Source: Acidimicrobiia bacterium | GTDB lineage: Bacteria; Actinomycetota; Acidimicrobiia; Acidimicrobiales; Aldehydirespiratoraceae | Reading direction: 5' to 3' | DNA length: 64,000 nucleotides | NCBI GenBank assembly: GCA_022828135.1 | Contig: JAJEJB010000005.1 | Coordinates: 1 to 64,000, forward strand | Part shown: positions 16,037-26,721 of the stretch, piece by piece | Numbering within the stretch: position 1 is the first letter of the stretch | How the letters are laid out: the number at the start of each line of letters is the position of its first letter | Program-made: the position numbers and the translations under genes | The notes under the pieces: generated by a model | The model's database searches: none | What the model was told of the DNA's origin: nothing | What the model saw: the letters and a program-made list of their open reading frames with translations, nothing else

Positions 16037-17038
16037 TCAGTCCCTGAGCGCGGGGATGATCCGCTGGCCGTAGGCGTTGAGCGTCTCGTCCTTCTGGTCG
16101 TGCATCAGGTAGATGGCGAACTGGTCGACACCCAGGTCGCGCAGCTCCTGAAGGCGGGCAATGTGGTTGTCGGCGTCGCCGAGGATGCAGAAGCGGTCGA
16201 TCACCTCGTCGGGCACGAAGTCGGTGTGAACGTTGCCGGCCTTGCCGTGCCCCGAGTAGTCGTAGCCCTCGCGCCCCCTGATGTAGTCGGTGAGGGCCTG
16301 GGGAACGCCCCCGCCGGTGTCGCCGTAGCGGTCCACCAGGTCGGCCACATGGTTGCCGACCATGCCGCCGAACCAGCGGACCTGGTCGCGCTGGTGGGCC
16401 AGGTCGTCTCCCACGTACGCCGGCGCGGCCACGCACATGTACAGCTCGTCGGGATCACGTCCCGCCTCGACCGCAGCCTTGCGGACGGCCGCGATGGTCC
16501 ACTCCGTGATCTGGGGATCGGCGAGCTGGAGGATGAACCCGTCGGCCTGCTCACCGCAGAGCCTCAGGGCTCTCGGCCCGTAGGCGGCCATCAGGATGTC
16601 GAGCCGGCTGCCCGCGGACCACGGGAACTGCTGGCGGGTGCCGTTGTAATCGACGGGCCGGCCTTCGACCAGGCCCTTGATGACCCTCATCGACTCGGCC
16701 AGGGTGGCCAGGCTGGTGGGCGTGTGGCCCAGCACCCGCATGGCCGAGTCGCCCCGGCCGATGCCGCAGACGGTGCGGTTCCCGAACATGTCGTTGAGGG
16801 TGGCGAACAGCGAGGCGATGACCGTCCAGTTGCGGGTGCCTGGGTTGGTGACCATCGGCCCGATCGTCATGCGGTTCGTGGCCGACAGCATCTGGCTGTA
16901 GATCACGAACGGCTCCTGCCAGAGCACATGGCTGTCGAAGGTCCATCCGTGGGAGAACCCGTGCGTCTCGGCCTGCCGGGCCAGGTCCACCACCCGCCAT
17001 GCCGGCGGGTCGGTCTGGAGGACGACGCCGAAGTCCAT
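16037..17038 (-). CDS. LLM-class F420-dependent oxidoreductase
   Basis: The protein is 333 aa, a luciferase-like TIM barrel close to methylenetetrahydromethanopterin reductase-type F420 enzymes. Visible family stretches are MDFGVVLQTDPPAWRVVDLA, GWTFDSHVLWQEPF, IGPMVTNPGTRNW and VCGIGRGDSAMRVLG. It uses coenzyme F420 (hydride transfer) or possibly FMN; the substrate is unknown. It lies between the semialdehyde dehydrogenase (13 nt) and the ABC permease (8 nt) in a pyrimidine/hydantoin operon. No dihydropyrimidine dehydrogenase is present, so it may perform the ring reduction or a related redox step. This last point is inference. Confidence 0.88.
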   Translation of the reverse strand: MDFGVVLQTDPPAWRVVDLARQAETHGFSHGWTFDSHVLWQEPFVIYSQMLSATNRMTIGPMVTNPGTRNWTVIASLFATLNDMFGNRTVCGIGRGDSAMRVLGHTPTSLATLAESMRVIKGLVEGRPVDYNGTRQQFPWSAGSRLDILMAAYGPRALRLCGEQADGFILQLADPQITEWTIAAVRKAAVEAGRDPDELYMCVAAPAYVGDDLAHQRDQVRWFGGMVGNHVADLVDRYGDTGGGVPQALTDYIRGREGYDYSGHGKAGNVHTDFVPDEVIDRFCILGDADNHIARLQELRDLGVDQFAIYLMHDQKDETLNAYGQRIIPALRD

Positions 17039-17051
17039 GTTCGTCTCGTGA

Positions 17052-18539
<1,488 letters not shown>

Positions 18540-18595
18540 GTGGCTCTCCTGTCTTGTCTCCTGTCGCGGAGGGGTGCGGGTCGCCACCCCTCCAG

Positions 18596-20005
18596 CTACG
18601 TCAAGTACTGGCTCAGGCCTCTCGGCAGGTATTGGCCGTCGCCGGCCCGGCCCAGGTACTGACCGTTGTCGATGACCTTCTTGCCTCGCGAGAACACAGT
18701 GTCGACGTGTCCGATCACCTCGGTGCCCTCGTAGGCGGAGTGGTCCATGTTCATGTGGTGGTTCTCGACGCTGATCGTCCACTGCTTGTCGGGGTCGTAG
18801 ATCACGACGTCGGCGTCGGATCCGGGAGCGATGATCCCCTTGCGGGGGTACAGGCCCATCATCCGGGCGGGGGTGGTGGCGCACAGCTCCACCCAGCGGG
18901 CCAGGCCGATCTCTCCGGTGACCACGCCCTGGTAGATCATGTCCATGCGGTGCTCGACGCCGCCGATGCCGTTGGGGATGGCCCGGAAATCGTTCAGGCC
19001 GAGCTCCTTCTGCTCCTTCATGCAGAAGGGGCAGTGATCGGTGGACACCACGGCCAGATCGTTGGTGCGCAGCCCCCTCCACAGGTCGTCCTGGTGACCC
19101 TCCGCCCGGGACCGGAGAGGGGTGGAGCACACGTAGGCGGCCCCCTCGAAGCCGGGACGGTCGAGGTGCTCCTCCAAACTGAAGTGCAGGTACTGCGGGC
19201 AGGTCTCCGCGAACACGTTCATGCCGGTGTCGCGGGCCATGGCCACCTGCTCTAGCGCCTCGGAGGCCGACAGGTGGACGATGTAGAGAGGCGCCGCCCC
19301 CACCTTGGCCAGCTGGATGGCCCGATGGGTGGCCTCCGACTCCAGCTCCTTGCGACGCACGTACCCGTGGGTGACAGGACTGGTCTCGCCGCGCTCGAAG
19401 GCCTGCTCGGCCAGCACATCGATGGCCAGGCCGTTCTCGGCGTGCATCATGATGAGAGCGCCGTTGCCGGCGGCCTGCTGCATGGCCCGCAGGATCTGGC
19501 CGTCGTCGGCCAGGAACACGCCGGGATAGGCCATGAACAGTTTGAAGCTGGTGATGCCCTCGTTGACCAGCAGGTCCATCTCCTTGAGCGAGTCGTTGTC
19601 GACACCGCCGATGACCATGTGGAAGCCGTAGTCGATGGCGCAGTTGCCCTCGGCCTTGGCCATCCAGGCGTCGAGACACTCCCGCACGTTCTCGCCGGTC
19701 TTCTGCACCGCGAAGTCCACGATGGTGGTGGTGCCGCCCCAGGCCGCGGCCCGGGTGCCGGTCTCGAAGGTGTCCGAGGCGAAGGTCCCGCCGAAGGGCA
19801 GCTCCATGTGGGTGTGGACGTCGACGCCGCCAGGCACCACGAGCCGGCCTGTGGCGTCGATGACCTCCGCGCCCTGCTCGGCCGCTACCGCGATGTCGCT
19901 GCCGGGGCGCAGTACCGCAGTGATCTGCTCGCCGTCGATCAGCACGTCGGCCGGATCCGCGCCGGTCGAGCTAACGACGGTGCCTCCCTTGATGAGCGTT
20001 GCCAT
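18596..20005 (-). CDS. hydA: dihydropyrimidinase (hydantoinase)
   Basis: The protein is 469 aa, typical size. It hydrolyses 5,6-dihydrouracil/dihydrothymine (or hydantoins) to N-carbamoyl-beta-amino acids. Zinc ligands: the VDVHTHMELPFGG motif near residue 60; the carbamylated Lys in TSFKLFMAYPG near 150; MMHAENG and YIVHLSASEALE further on; and STDHCPF with the metal-binding Asp. The ATG at 20005 has AAGGAG 7 nt upstream. It lies between the ureidopropionase and mmsA, an order that follows the pathway. Confidence 0.95.
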   Translation of the reverse strand: MATLIKGGTVVSSTGADPADVLIDGEQITAVLRPGSDIAVAAEQGAEVIDATGRLVVPGGVDVHTHMELPFGGTFASDTFETGTRAAAWGGTTTIVDFAVQKTGENVRECLDAWMAKAEGNCAIDYGFHMVIGGVDNDSLKEMDLLVNEGITSFKLFMAYPGVFLADDGQILRAMQQAAGNGALIMMHAENGLAIDVLAEQAFERGETSPVTHGYVRRKELESEATHRAIQLAKVGAAPLYIVHLSASEALEQVAMARDTGMNVFAETCPQYLHFSLEEHLDRPGFEGAAYVCSTPLRSRAEGHQDDLWRGLRTNDLAVVSTDHCPFCMKEQKELGLNDFRAIPNGIGGVEHRMDMIYQGVVTGEIGLARWVELCATTPARMMGLYPRKGIIAPGSDADVVIYDPDKQWTISVENHHMNMDHSAYEGTEVIGHVDTVFSRGKKVIDNGQYLGRAGDGQYLPRGLSQYLT

Positions 20006-20056
20006 CTCTGTCTCCTTCCGGTGCCTCCGGCTGTTCGAAACTGCCGGCGAGTTAGG

Positions 20057-20899
20057 TCATGGAGCGGTCAGGGGTCCGTACAGGTCGGGGCGGCGGTCCC
20101 TGTAGAAGGCCCACTGGGATCGGACCTCCTCGATCTGGTCGAGGTCGAGGTCGCGCACCACCAGCTCCTCGGTCCGGTCCGAGGCGGTCCCGTCCACGAA
20201 TTGCCCTCTCGGGTTGGCGAAGTACGAGGTGCCGTAGAAGTCGTTGTCGCCCAGCGGCTCGATCCCCACCCGGTTGATGGCCCCGACGAAGTACATGTTG
20301 GCCACCGCAGCCGAGGTCTGCTCGAGCTGCCAGAGGTACGCGGACAGGCCGCGGCTGGTGGCCGACGGGTTGAACACGATCTCCGCTCCGGCGAGTCCGA
20401 GCGCCCGCCAGCCCTCCGGGAAGTGGCGGTCATAGCAGATGTACACACCGACCGTGCCGACGGCGGTCTCGAACACCGGGTATCCGAGGTTGCCGGGACG
20501 GAAGTAGAACTTCTCCCAGAACCCTTTGACCTGGGGGATGTGGGTCTTGCGGTACTTGCCCAGGTAGCTGCCGTCGGCGTCGATGACGGCCGCGGTGTTG
20601 TACAGGAGCCCGGCCTTCTCGTGCTCGTACATGGGCAGCACCAGCACCATCTCGTGCTTGGCCGCCAGCTCCTGGAACCGCTTGGTGGTGGGACCGTCCG
20701 GTATGGCCTCGGCGTAGGAGTAGAACTCGGTGTCCTGCACCTGGCAGAAGTAGGGGCCGTAGAACAGCTCCTGGAAGCACATCACCCGGGCGCCGGCCGA
20801 CGCTGCCTCCGCCACGTACTTCTCGTGGAGCTCGATCATCGACTCCTTGTCGCCGGTCCAGGCCACCTGGACAATTGCCGAAGTAACCGTACGCGCCAT
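20057..20899 (-). CDS. pydC: beta-ureidopropionase (nitrilase superfamily)
   Basis: The protein is 280 aa from ATG 20899, which has GGGAGGG upstream. It hydrolyses N-carbamoyl-beta-alanine to beta-alanine, CO2 and ammonia. The nitrilase triad is visible: Glu in VMCFQELFYGPYF, Lys in LGKYRKTHIPQ, Cys in GVYICYDRHFPEG. FNPSATSRGLSAYLW is typical of the carbamoyl-beta-amino-acid amidohydrolase branch. It is the first gene of the operon; the next gene, dihydropyrimidinase, makes its substrate. Confidence 0.92.
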   Translation of the reverse strand: MARTVTSAIVQVAWTGDKESMIELHEKYVAEAASAGARVMCFQELFYGPYFCQVQDTEFYSYAEAIPDGPTTKRFQELAAKHEMVLVLPMYEHEKAGLLYNTAAVIDADGSYLGKYRKTHIPQVKGFWEKFYFRPGNLGYPVFETAVGTVGVYICYDRHFPEGWRALGLAGAEIVFNPSATSRGLSAYLWQLEQTSAAVANMYFVGAINRVGIEPLGDNDFYGTSYFANPRGQFVDGTASDRTEELVVRDLDLDQIEEVRSQWAFYRDRRPDLYGPLTAP

Positions 20900-20976
20900 G
20901 TGTGCCCTCCCTGACCCCGTCGGATGCTCGTCCGGCCCCGAGGGAAAGGGCGATCTTAGCGGACCTCCCGCCTGCG

Positions 20977-21492
20977 TCAATGGCGAAAGCTGCGGCGGGA
21001 GGAGATGACGCCGGTGTCGAATCCGGCAAGGTGCAGACCGCCGTGAAAGCGGGCGTGCTCGATCTTCAAGCACCGGTCCATCACTACGTCGAGTCCGGCT
21101 GCGACGCAGCGCTTCGCGGCCTCCGGGCTCCACAGCCCGAGTTGCGCCCAGAAGACCGGTGCGCCCGCGGCGATGGCCTCGTCCGCCACGGAGGGGAGAT
21201 CCTCGGAGCGGCGGAACACGTCCACGATGTCGGGTGTGACCGGCAGGTCCGCGAGCGACGCATATACCCGGCGGCCGAGGATCTCGCTCCCGGCGGCGCG
21301 GGGGTTCACCGGGTACACCTCGAAGTCGGTGGACGACGACAGCAGGTAGGTGAGGACGAAGTAGCTGGCTCGGGCCAGGTTGGCGGAGGCGCCGACGACC
21401 GCCACCGAGCCGGACCGGTTCAGGATGCGCTGGCGCTCGAGCGCGGTCGGCGGCGTCCAGCCCTCGACGGGCGGGTGATCAGCCTCAGCCAT
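20977..21492 (-). CDS. CoA-binding domain protein (YccU type)
   Basis: The protein is 171 aa with a single Rossmann-like CoA-binding domain: SVAVVGASANLARASY, VYPVNPRAAGSEILGRRVY, DIVDVFRRSEDLP and GLDVVMDRCLKIEH. Stand-alone members of this family are small CoA-binding proteins with no settled function. Its ATG overlaps the last 8 nt of the O-acetylhomoserine sulfhydrylase gene. A conserved link with methionine synthesis is seen in other bacteria, but I state that from general recollection only. Confidence 0.88.
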   Translation of the reverse strand: MAEADHPPVEGWTPPTALERQRILNRSGSVAVVGASANLARASYFVLTYLLSSSTDFEVYPVNPRAAGSEILGRRVYASLADLPVTPDIVDVFRRSEDLPSVADEAIAAGAPVFWAQLGLWSPEAAKRCVAAGLDVVMDRCLKIEHARFHGGLHLAGFDTGVISSRRSFRH

Positions 21493-22783
21493 CGACGTCT
21501 TTCGTGGCTGCGGTCAGGGCCTGGTCGAGGTCCCAGAGGATGTCGTCGATGTCCTCCAACCCGACCGATATTCGCACCATGTCCGGCGATACGCCCCCCG
21601 CCTCCAGTTCTTCGTCGGAGAGTTGCTGATGGGTGGTGGAGGCCGGGTGGATCACCAGCGTCTTGGCGTCGCCCACGTTGGCTAGATGCGACACCATCTG
21701 CAGCGATTCGATGAAACGCGCGCCGGCGGCGCGCCCGCCCACCACACCGAAGGTGAAGATGGCGCCCGGGCCCTTGGGCAGGTAGCGGTGGGCCAGGTCG
21801 TGCTGCGGATGGTCGGGCAGGCCCGCCCACAGCACCCAGGCCACCCGGTCGTCGGCGTCCAGCCATTCGGCCACGGCCCGGGCGTTGGCGACGTGGGCCT
21901 CCATGCGCAGCGGCAGCGTCTCGATCCCCTGCAGCAGGAGGAAGGCGTTGAACGGCGACAGGCAGGCCCCTACATCGCGCAACTGCTCCGCCCTCACCTT
22001 CGTGCAGAAGGCGTACTCGCCGAAGTTGTCCCACCAGCGCAGCTCGTTGTAGCTCGGGATCCGTTCGACCATGTGGGGGAACCGGCCCGAGTCCCAGTCG
22101 AAGCGACCCGCCTCAACGATTACGCCGCCGATGGAGGTTCCGTGGCCGCCCAGGAACTTGGTGGCCGAGTGCAGGGCGATGTCGGCGCCGTGGTCCAGCG
22201 GGCGGCACAGGTACGGCGTGGCGAAGGTGGAGTCAACCGCCAGGGGCAGCTTGTGGTCGGCTGCGACATCGGCCAGGGCGGCCAGGTCGGCCACCGCTCC
22301 GGAGGGATTGGCGATGATCTCCGTGTACAGCAGCTTGGTGTCATCGCGCACGGCGGCGGCGAAGGCATCGGGGTCGGTCCCGTCCACGAACGTGGTGTCG
22401 ATGCCGAGGCGTCGCAGCGTCACATCGAGCAACGTGTAGGTACCGCCGTAGAGGCCGGCCGCGGCCACTACGTGCTCGCCGGCTGAGGCCAGAGCGGTGA
22501 CGGTGAGGAACTCGGCGGCCTGGCCGCTGGCGGTGGCCACCGCCCCGATGCCTCCCTCGAGGCTGGCCATGCGCTCCTCGAAGGCCGCGTTCGTCGGGTT
22601 GGAGATCCGGGTGTAGAAGGTGCCGTACTTCTGGAGGGCGAACAGGTCGGCGGCATCCGCCGTGTCCTCGAACACGAAGCTCGTGGACTGGTAGATGGGC
22701 ACGGCCCGGGCGCCGGTGGTGGGATCGGGCTGGCTGCCCGCGTGCAGTGCCCTGGTACGGAATCCCCATTGGCGGTCGTCCAT
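21485..22783 (-). CDS. metY: O-acetylhomoserine sulfhydrylase (PLP enzyme)
   Basis: The protein is 432 aa from ATG 22783. An in-frame GTG at 22816 (11 extra residues, starting MATS) is an alternative and lies inside a hairpin. It belongs to the Cys/Met metabolism PLP family: [48 protein letters not shown], and the PLP Lys in [14 protein letters not shown]. It makes homocysteine from O-acetylhomoserine and sulfide. The assimilatory sulfite reductase genes sit at 46257-49506, not adjacent. A leader with two abutting hairpins and a duplicated 20-mer (22803-22909) suggests RNA-level or uORF control. Confidence 0.92.
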   Translation of the reverse strand: MDDRQWGFRTRALHAGSQPDPTTGARAVPIYQSTSFVFEDTADAADLFALQKYGTFYTRISNPTNAAFEERMASLEGGIGAVATASGQAAEFLTVTALASAGEHVVAAAGLYGGTYTLLDVTLRRLGIDTTFVDGTDPDAFAAAVRDDTKLLYTEIIANPSGAVADLAALADVAADHKLPLAVDSTFATPYLCRPLDHGADIALHSATKFLGGHGTSIGGVIVEAGRFDWDSGRFPHMVERIPSYNELRWWDNFGEYAFCTKVRAEQLRDVGACLSPFNAFLLLQGIETLPLRMEAHVANARAVAEWLDADDRVAWVLWAGLPDHPQHDLAHRYLPKGPGAIFTFGVVGGRAAGARFIESLQMVSHLANVGDAKTLVIHPASTTHQQLSDEELEAGGVSPDMVRISVGLEDIDDILWDLDQALTAATKDVDG

Positions 22784-22802
22784 GCCTTGACGATACTCAT
22801 CC

Positions 22803-22909
22803 CGGCTCGTCGCCACCCCCCGGCCGGCGGGTCCTGTCGCCGAGCCGAGATGACCGACACGGGCTTCGCCCTATTCGTCGGTCATCTGACTCGTCGCCAC
22901 CCCCCGGCC
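22803..22909 (-). promoter_or_regulatory. structured metY leader: two abutting hairpins, duplicated 20-mer, mini-ORF
   Basis: Arms at 22848-22858 and 22877-22887 form a perfect 11-bp stem, with an inner gggc-ttc-gccc loop. Arms at 22803-22809 and 22841-22847 form a perfect 7-bp stem, with an inner 4-bp stem (22815-22818/22829-22832) that covers the alternative GTG start at 22816. The 20-mer ctcgtcgccaccccccggcc occurs at 22806-22825 and again at 22890-22909. Read on the minus strand, the upstream copy opens a nine-codon ORF (22900-22871, MATSQMTDE) whose first four residues equal those of the GTG-start form of metY. It does not match any SAM or SAH riboswitch consensus I can recall. Confidence 0.5.
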
Positions 22910-22956
22910 TGGCGCATCGCGCACTCTCGTGGCGCAGGGGACGGGATGGGCCGCGG

Positions 22957-22962
22957 TACGGT
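22957..22962 (+). promoter_or_regulatory. -10 box close to the start of the 22971 gene
   Basis: TACGGT ends 5 nt before GTG 22968 and 8 nt before GTG 22971, with no Shine-Dalgarno sequence between. This resembles a leaderless start and argues against the longer in-frame GTG at 22929. Confidence 0.4.
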
Positions 22963-22970
22963 CAGCGGTG

Positions 22971-23462
22971 GTGGACCGGTTCCGCACTGAGACGATCGCC
23001 TTTGATACGGCCGACGTGGCTGCTGTTGTGCGCGAGATGGAGAGCCTGGCGGATCGGGGTGACGGTCTGGGCTGGATCAACATCGGTCCCGGCCTGCGGG
23101 ACGACCAGATCGAGAGACTGCCAACGCCTACGGTGCTGGGACGGTGGTTCTCCGGAAGGGGGCCGGCAGTGCCGATGGCGACCTGGACCCCGCCGCGGGA
23201 AGGCCGGGGCTCCTCGCAGCCCATTGTCGGCGTGGAGCATGGTGCGGGACCGAAGGCCCTGGACCGGCTCAGCGATGCCGGGGCTCCGCTGCCAGCGGGT
23301 TGGCACAAGGTTCAGGACCACGCCAAGAACGGGATCGTCGTGCACCCCGCCGCGGGGGCGTCTCACGATGAGGTGCTGGGCTGGCTCCTGTCGGCGTGCT
23401 GGGCGCTTTGTCCGATCGACATAGAGGATCACTGGCTGGCCGAGGTCCACCGACCTGCATGA
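22971..23462 (+). CDS. hypothetical protein
   Basis: The protein is 163 aa from GTG 22971; GTG 22968 or 22929 are alternatives. I do not recognise a family. It is soluble, with no signal peptide or membrane segment. It has a DTADVAAVVREMESLADRG helix, a central GRWFSGRGPAVPMATWTPP segment and a C-terminal DEVLGWLLSACWALCPIDIE. The codon use is ordinary for the region and the frame is intact. It is divergent from metY and convergent with the nucleoside hydrolase; a dispersed repeat follows its stop. Confidence 0.6.
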   Translation: MDRFRTETIAFDTADVAAVVREMESLADRGDGLGWINIGPGLRDDQIERLPTPTVLGRWFSGRGPAVPMATWTPPREGRGSSQPIVGVEHGAGPKALDRLSDAGAPLPAGWHKVQDHAKNGIVVHPAAGASHDEVLGWLLSACWALCPIDIEDHWLAEVHRPA

Positions 23463-23513
23463 GTTCCGCTCTGGTTCGCTGCGTTCACGGGCCGCTCGGG
23501 CCACGGCCTCGCT
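23463..23513 (+). repeat. dispersed intergenic repeat, copy A
   Basis: This is the first of three related copies; the core tcacgggccgctcgggccac is followed by ggcctcgct. It fills the gap between the hypothetical gene and the nucleoside hydrolase. Against copies B (33001-33050) and C (55121-55170) it has a few mismatches at its left end. All three copies are in the same orientation and outside genes. Ggccg/cggcc arms inside could form a small hairpin. Confidence 0.6.
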
Positions 23514-23529
23514 CAGCTCGGCCTCTGGG

Positions 23530-24480
23530 TTAGGTGCTGATCACTGCCTCTACGATCAGGTCGATGACGGCCTGGGCGTCGGCGTCCCAGACGACGTCGT
23601 GGACGGGTGGCGCAGGCTCTGCCGCGATGGCGGCCGGCGGGCGCACGTCGGTGACGGTCATGCCGCGGGTGTGCTCACCGTGCAACTCGACGGTCACCGG
23701 GTGGCTGGAACGGCGGAACAGGTGGGGGTGCGTGACCGCGATGATGGCGGTGGCGTCATGCACCGGGGCCGCCTCCAGACCGAACTCGCGGCACCGGTCG
23801 TAGGCGTATTCCAAGAGACCGGCGGCGAAGTGGGCAGCAGGAGTGCCGGCTGAGCGCATCCGGGATGCCTCACTGCCACCCAGGAGGACCCTGTGGGTCA
23901 CGTCCAGCCCCACCATCGTCAGCGGGGCCGCCTCGCGGAACACGATGGCCGCGGCCTCCGGATCGGCCCAGACGTTGAATTCGGCGACGGGGGTCACGTT
24001 GCCGGCGTGAGCACCACCGCCCATGATTGTGAGGCCGGCCAGGCGGCTGCGCAGATCCGGGTCGCGCCGCAACGCGAGAGCCACGTTCGTCAAGGGTCCC
24101 ACCGCCACCAGGTGCAGGTCGTCGACGGAGCGGGCCGTATCGCACAGGAAGGCTACGGCGTCGTCGGAGGCGACGGAGCGGGTCAGCTCCGGCAGAGCGA
24201 CGTCGCCCAGCCCGGTTGCCCCGTGGATGCGGGCCGCGTCCATGGTGGGCGCGATCAGCGGGCGGGCCGCGCCCCGGTGCACCTCGACGTCCAGTCCCGC
24301 CACCTGAGCCGTGATCAGGGCGTTGTGGGTGGTGTGCTCGATCCCGACGTTGCCGTTGACGGTCGTGACCCCCACCAGCTCGCCGTGGTGGGCGGCGGTG
24401 AGGATGGCGATCGCGTCGTCGAGGCCGGGGTCGCAGTCCAGCAGGATCCGGTGTTTCGCCGGCGCGATGTCCGTGGTCAT
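23530..24480 (-). CDS. nucleoside hydrolase (inosine-uridine preferring type)
   Basis: The protein is 316 aa. It cleaves the N-glycosidic bond of ribonucleosides to base plus ribose. The calcium-binding Asp cluster is near the N-terminus (LLDCDPGLDDAIAIL), followed by VTTVNGNVG, IMGGGAHAGNVTPVAEFNVW and a late PVHDATAI with the third metal Asp. Substrate preference (purine or pyrimidine) cannot be read from the sequence. It is the last gene of the operon, 19 nt after ribokinase, which would use the ribose it releases. Confidence 0.93.
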   Translation of the reverse strand: MTTDIAPAKHRILLDCDPGLDDAIAILTAAHHGELVGVTTVNGNVGIEHTTHNALITAQVAGLDVEVHRGAARPLIAPTMDAARIHGATGLGDVALPELTRSVASDDAVAFLCDTARSVDDLHLVAVGPLTNVALALRRDPDLRSRLAGLTIMGGGAHAGNVTPVAEFNVWADPEAAAIVFREAAPLTMVGLDVTHRVLLGGSEASRMRSAGTPAAHFAAGLLEYAYDRCREFGLEAAPVHDATAIIAVTHPHLFRRSSHPVTVELHGEHTRGMTVTDVRPPAAIAAEPAPPVHDVVWDADAQAVIDLIVEAVIST

Positions 24481-24499
24481 TCCTTGAGCCTAGGTGGCC

Positions 24500-25441
<942 letters not shown>

Positions 25442-25488
25442 GAGCGCAGTCTAGAACTGGCTGCGAGACCGGGCTCCGCCCGGCGTCA

Positions 25489-26646
25489 CTACCCCTCTGC
25501 GGAGGCGATGAAGGGAACCTCGAAGGTGCCGTCGATGACCTCCTGAAGGCGGGTCTCGAACAGATCCATCGCCTCGGCGGAGACGGTGCCCGCGCTGTAG
25601 TCGGGGTTCATCTGGACCTCGAAGCCGCCGTCGCTCATCAGCACGTCGTAGAAGGGCTGGTAGTTGTCCGCCGCGATGTCGTTGACCATCTGGCGGTAGG
25701 TCTCACCGATCTGCCAGGCCATGGACGCCACCACGTTGTCGGGAGCCAGCGACGACTCGTCGTACACGTAGCCGAAAGCCGACAGCCCCTGTTCGCGGGC
25801 CGCTTGGATCATGCCGAAGGATCCTGCGTTCCCGCAGGCCACGAACACGTCGGCGCCCTGCTCTGCCTGGGCCGCGGTGGCCTCCTTGCCCAGCGCGGCG
25901 TCCACCCACGACCCCAGGAACGCGTCCAGACGGGTGGCGTCGGGCCGGACTTCCTGGGCGCCCAGTAGAAATGCCTCGACTGTCGCGCGGCAGACCGGGA
26001 TGTCGTAGCCCGCGTTGGCTCCGATTATCCCCGACTCCGTGATTCCGCCTGCGAGGATGCCCGAGAGGTACGCGGGCTCGTGCATCGGCATGAAGTAGTC
26101 GGCGATGTTGGGGCCCTCGACGCCGCAGAAGCCGCCGCAGGAACCCTGCCAGGCGAACTTGACGTTGGGGTAGTCCGGGGCCATCTCATGGATGGGCGCG
26201 CCGTAGTCGAAGGAGTGACCGATGACGAGCTGCACGCCCTCCTCGGCGAACCCGCTCATCACCCGGGTGGCGCCCTGGGCGTCGAAGGGAGCGTCGTCGA
26301 CGACCTGCAGGTCGATCAGGCCCTCGGACTCCAGCAGCTTGACGCCTTCGTAGGCGGCCTGGCACCACGACAGGTCGTTGAGCGCGCACGGCAGCAGGAT
26401 GGCCACGCTCACCTTCTCGGCGGCGGGTTCCTCGGCGGCGGGCTCCTCAGCCGAGGGTTCTTCAGCGGCGGGTTCCTCGGCGGCGGGTTCTTCAGCGGCG
26501 GGTTCTTCAGCGGCCGGCTCCTCGGCCGGAACAGCCGTTGTGGGCGCGGGTTCGGGCGCAGCCTCCTCGGCGGCTTCATCGTCGCCGCAGGCTGCGGCGA
26601 GCAGCACGAATACGGCCAGCAGGGCAACCACGCTTCGCTTGGTCAT
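25489..26646 (-). CDS. BMP-family nucleoside-type ABC binding lipoprotein
   Basis: The protein is 385 aa from ATG 26646, preceded by AGGGGGAG. It has a lipoprotein signal ending LLAAACGDD, then about 55 residues made mostly of seven EEPAA/EEPSA units (DNA about 26421-26530), then a PF02608 BMP domain: VSVAILLPCALNDLSWCQAA, VIGHSFDYGAPIHEM, GANAGYDIPVCRATVEAFLLG, VFVACGNAGSFGM. BMP proteins bind nucleosides, and nucleoside hydrolase plus ribokinase follow. An insert with VKFAWQGSCGGFCGVEG has a close pair of cysteines that may form a disulfide. Confidence 0.92.
   Translation of the reverse strand: MTKRSVVALLAVFVLLAAACGDDEAAEEAAPEPAPTTAVPAEEPAAEEPAAEEPAAEEPAAEEPSAEEPAAEEPAAEKVSVAILLPCALNDLSWCQAAYEGVKLLESEGLIDLQVVDDAPFDAQGATRVMSGFAEEGVQLVIGHSFDYGAPIHEMAPDYPNVKFAWQGSCGGFCGVEGPNIADYFMPMHEPAYLSGILAGGITESGIIGANAGYDIPVCRATVEAFLLGAQEVRPDATRLDAFLGSWVDAALGKEATAAQAEQGADVFVACGNAGSFGMIQAAREQGLSAFGYVYDESSLAPDNVVASMAWQIGETYRQMVNDIAADNYQPFYDVLMSDGGFEVQMNPDYSAGTVSAEAMDLFETRLQEVIDGTFEVPFIASAEG
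26421..26530 (-). repeat. tandem 15-nt repeat encoding EEPAA units
   Basis: About seven imperfect copies of a 15-nt unit (tcctcggcggcgggt and variants with ttcagc or ctcagc) lie inside the BMP lipoprotein gene and encode an acidic Pro/Ala linker between the lipid anchor and the binding domain. The copy number could vary between strains. Confidence 0.8.
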
Positions 26647-26721
26647 TGCGACTCCCCCTAGGGTCCGGGATCCAGCGACGGCACCATACACCTCGCCGCC
26701 GGCAGGGTCGATACCGGCAAC

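Noticed and set aside
22803-22909. SAM-IV or SAH riboswitch before metY
   Set aside because: The conserved core sequences I remember for these classes are not present; kept only as an unclassified element.
22929-22970. Upstream start of the hypothetical gene at 22971
   Set aside because: It would place the -10 box inside the coding region; the added residues look random.
26421-26530. CRISPR-like array because of regular short repeats
   Set aside because: The 15-nt units have no spacers and encode in-frame EEPAA repeats.
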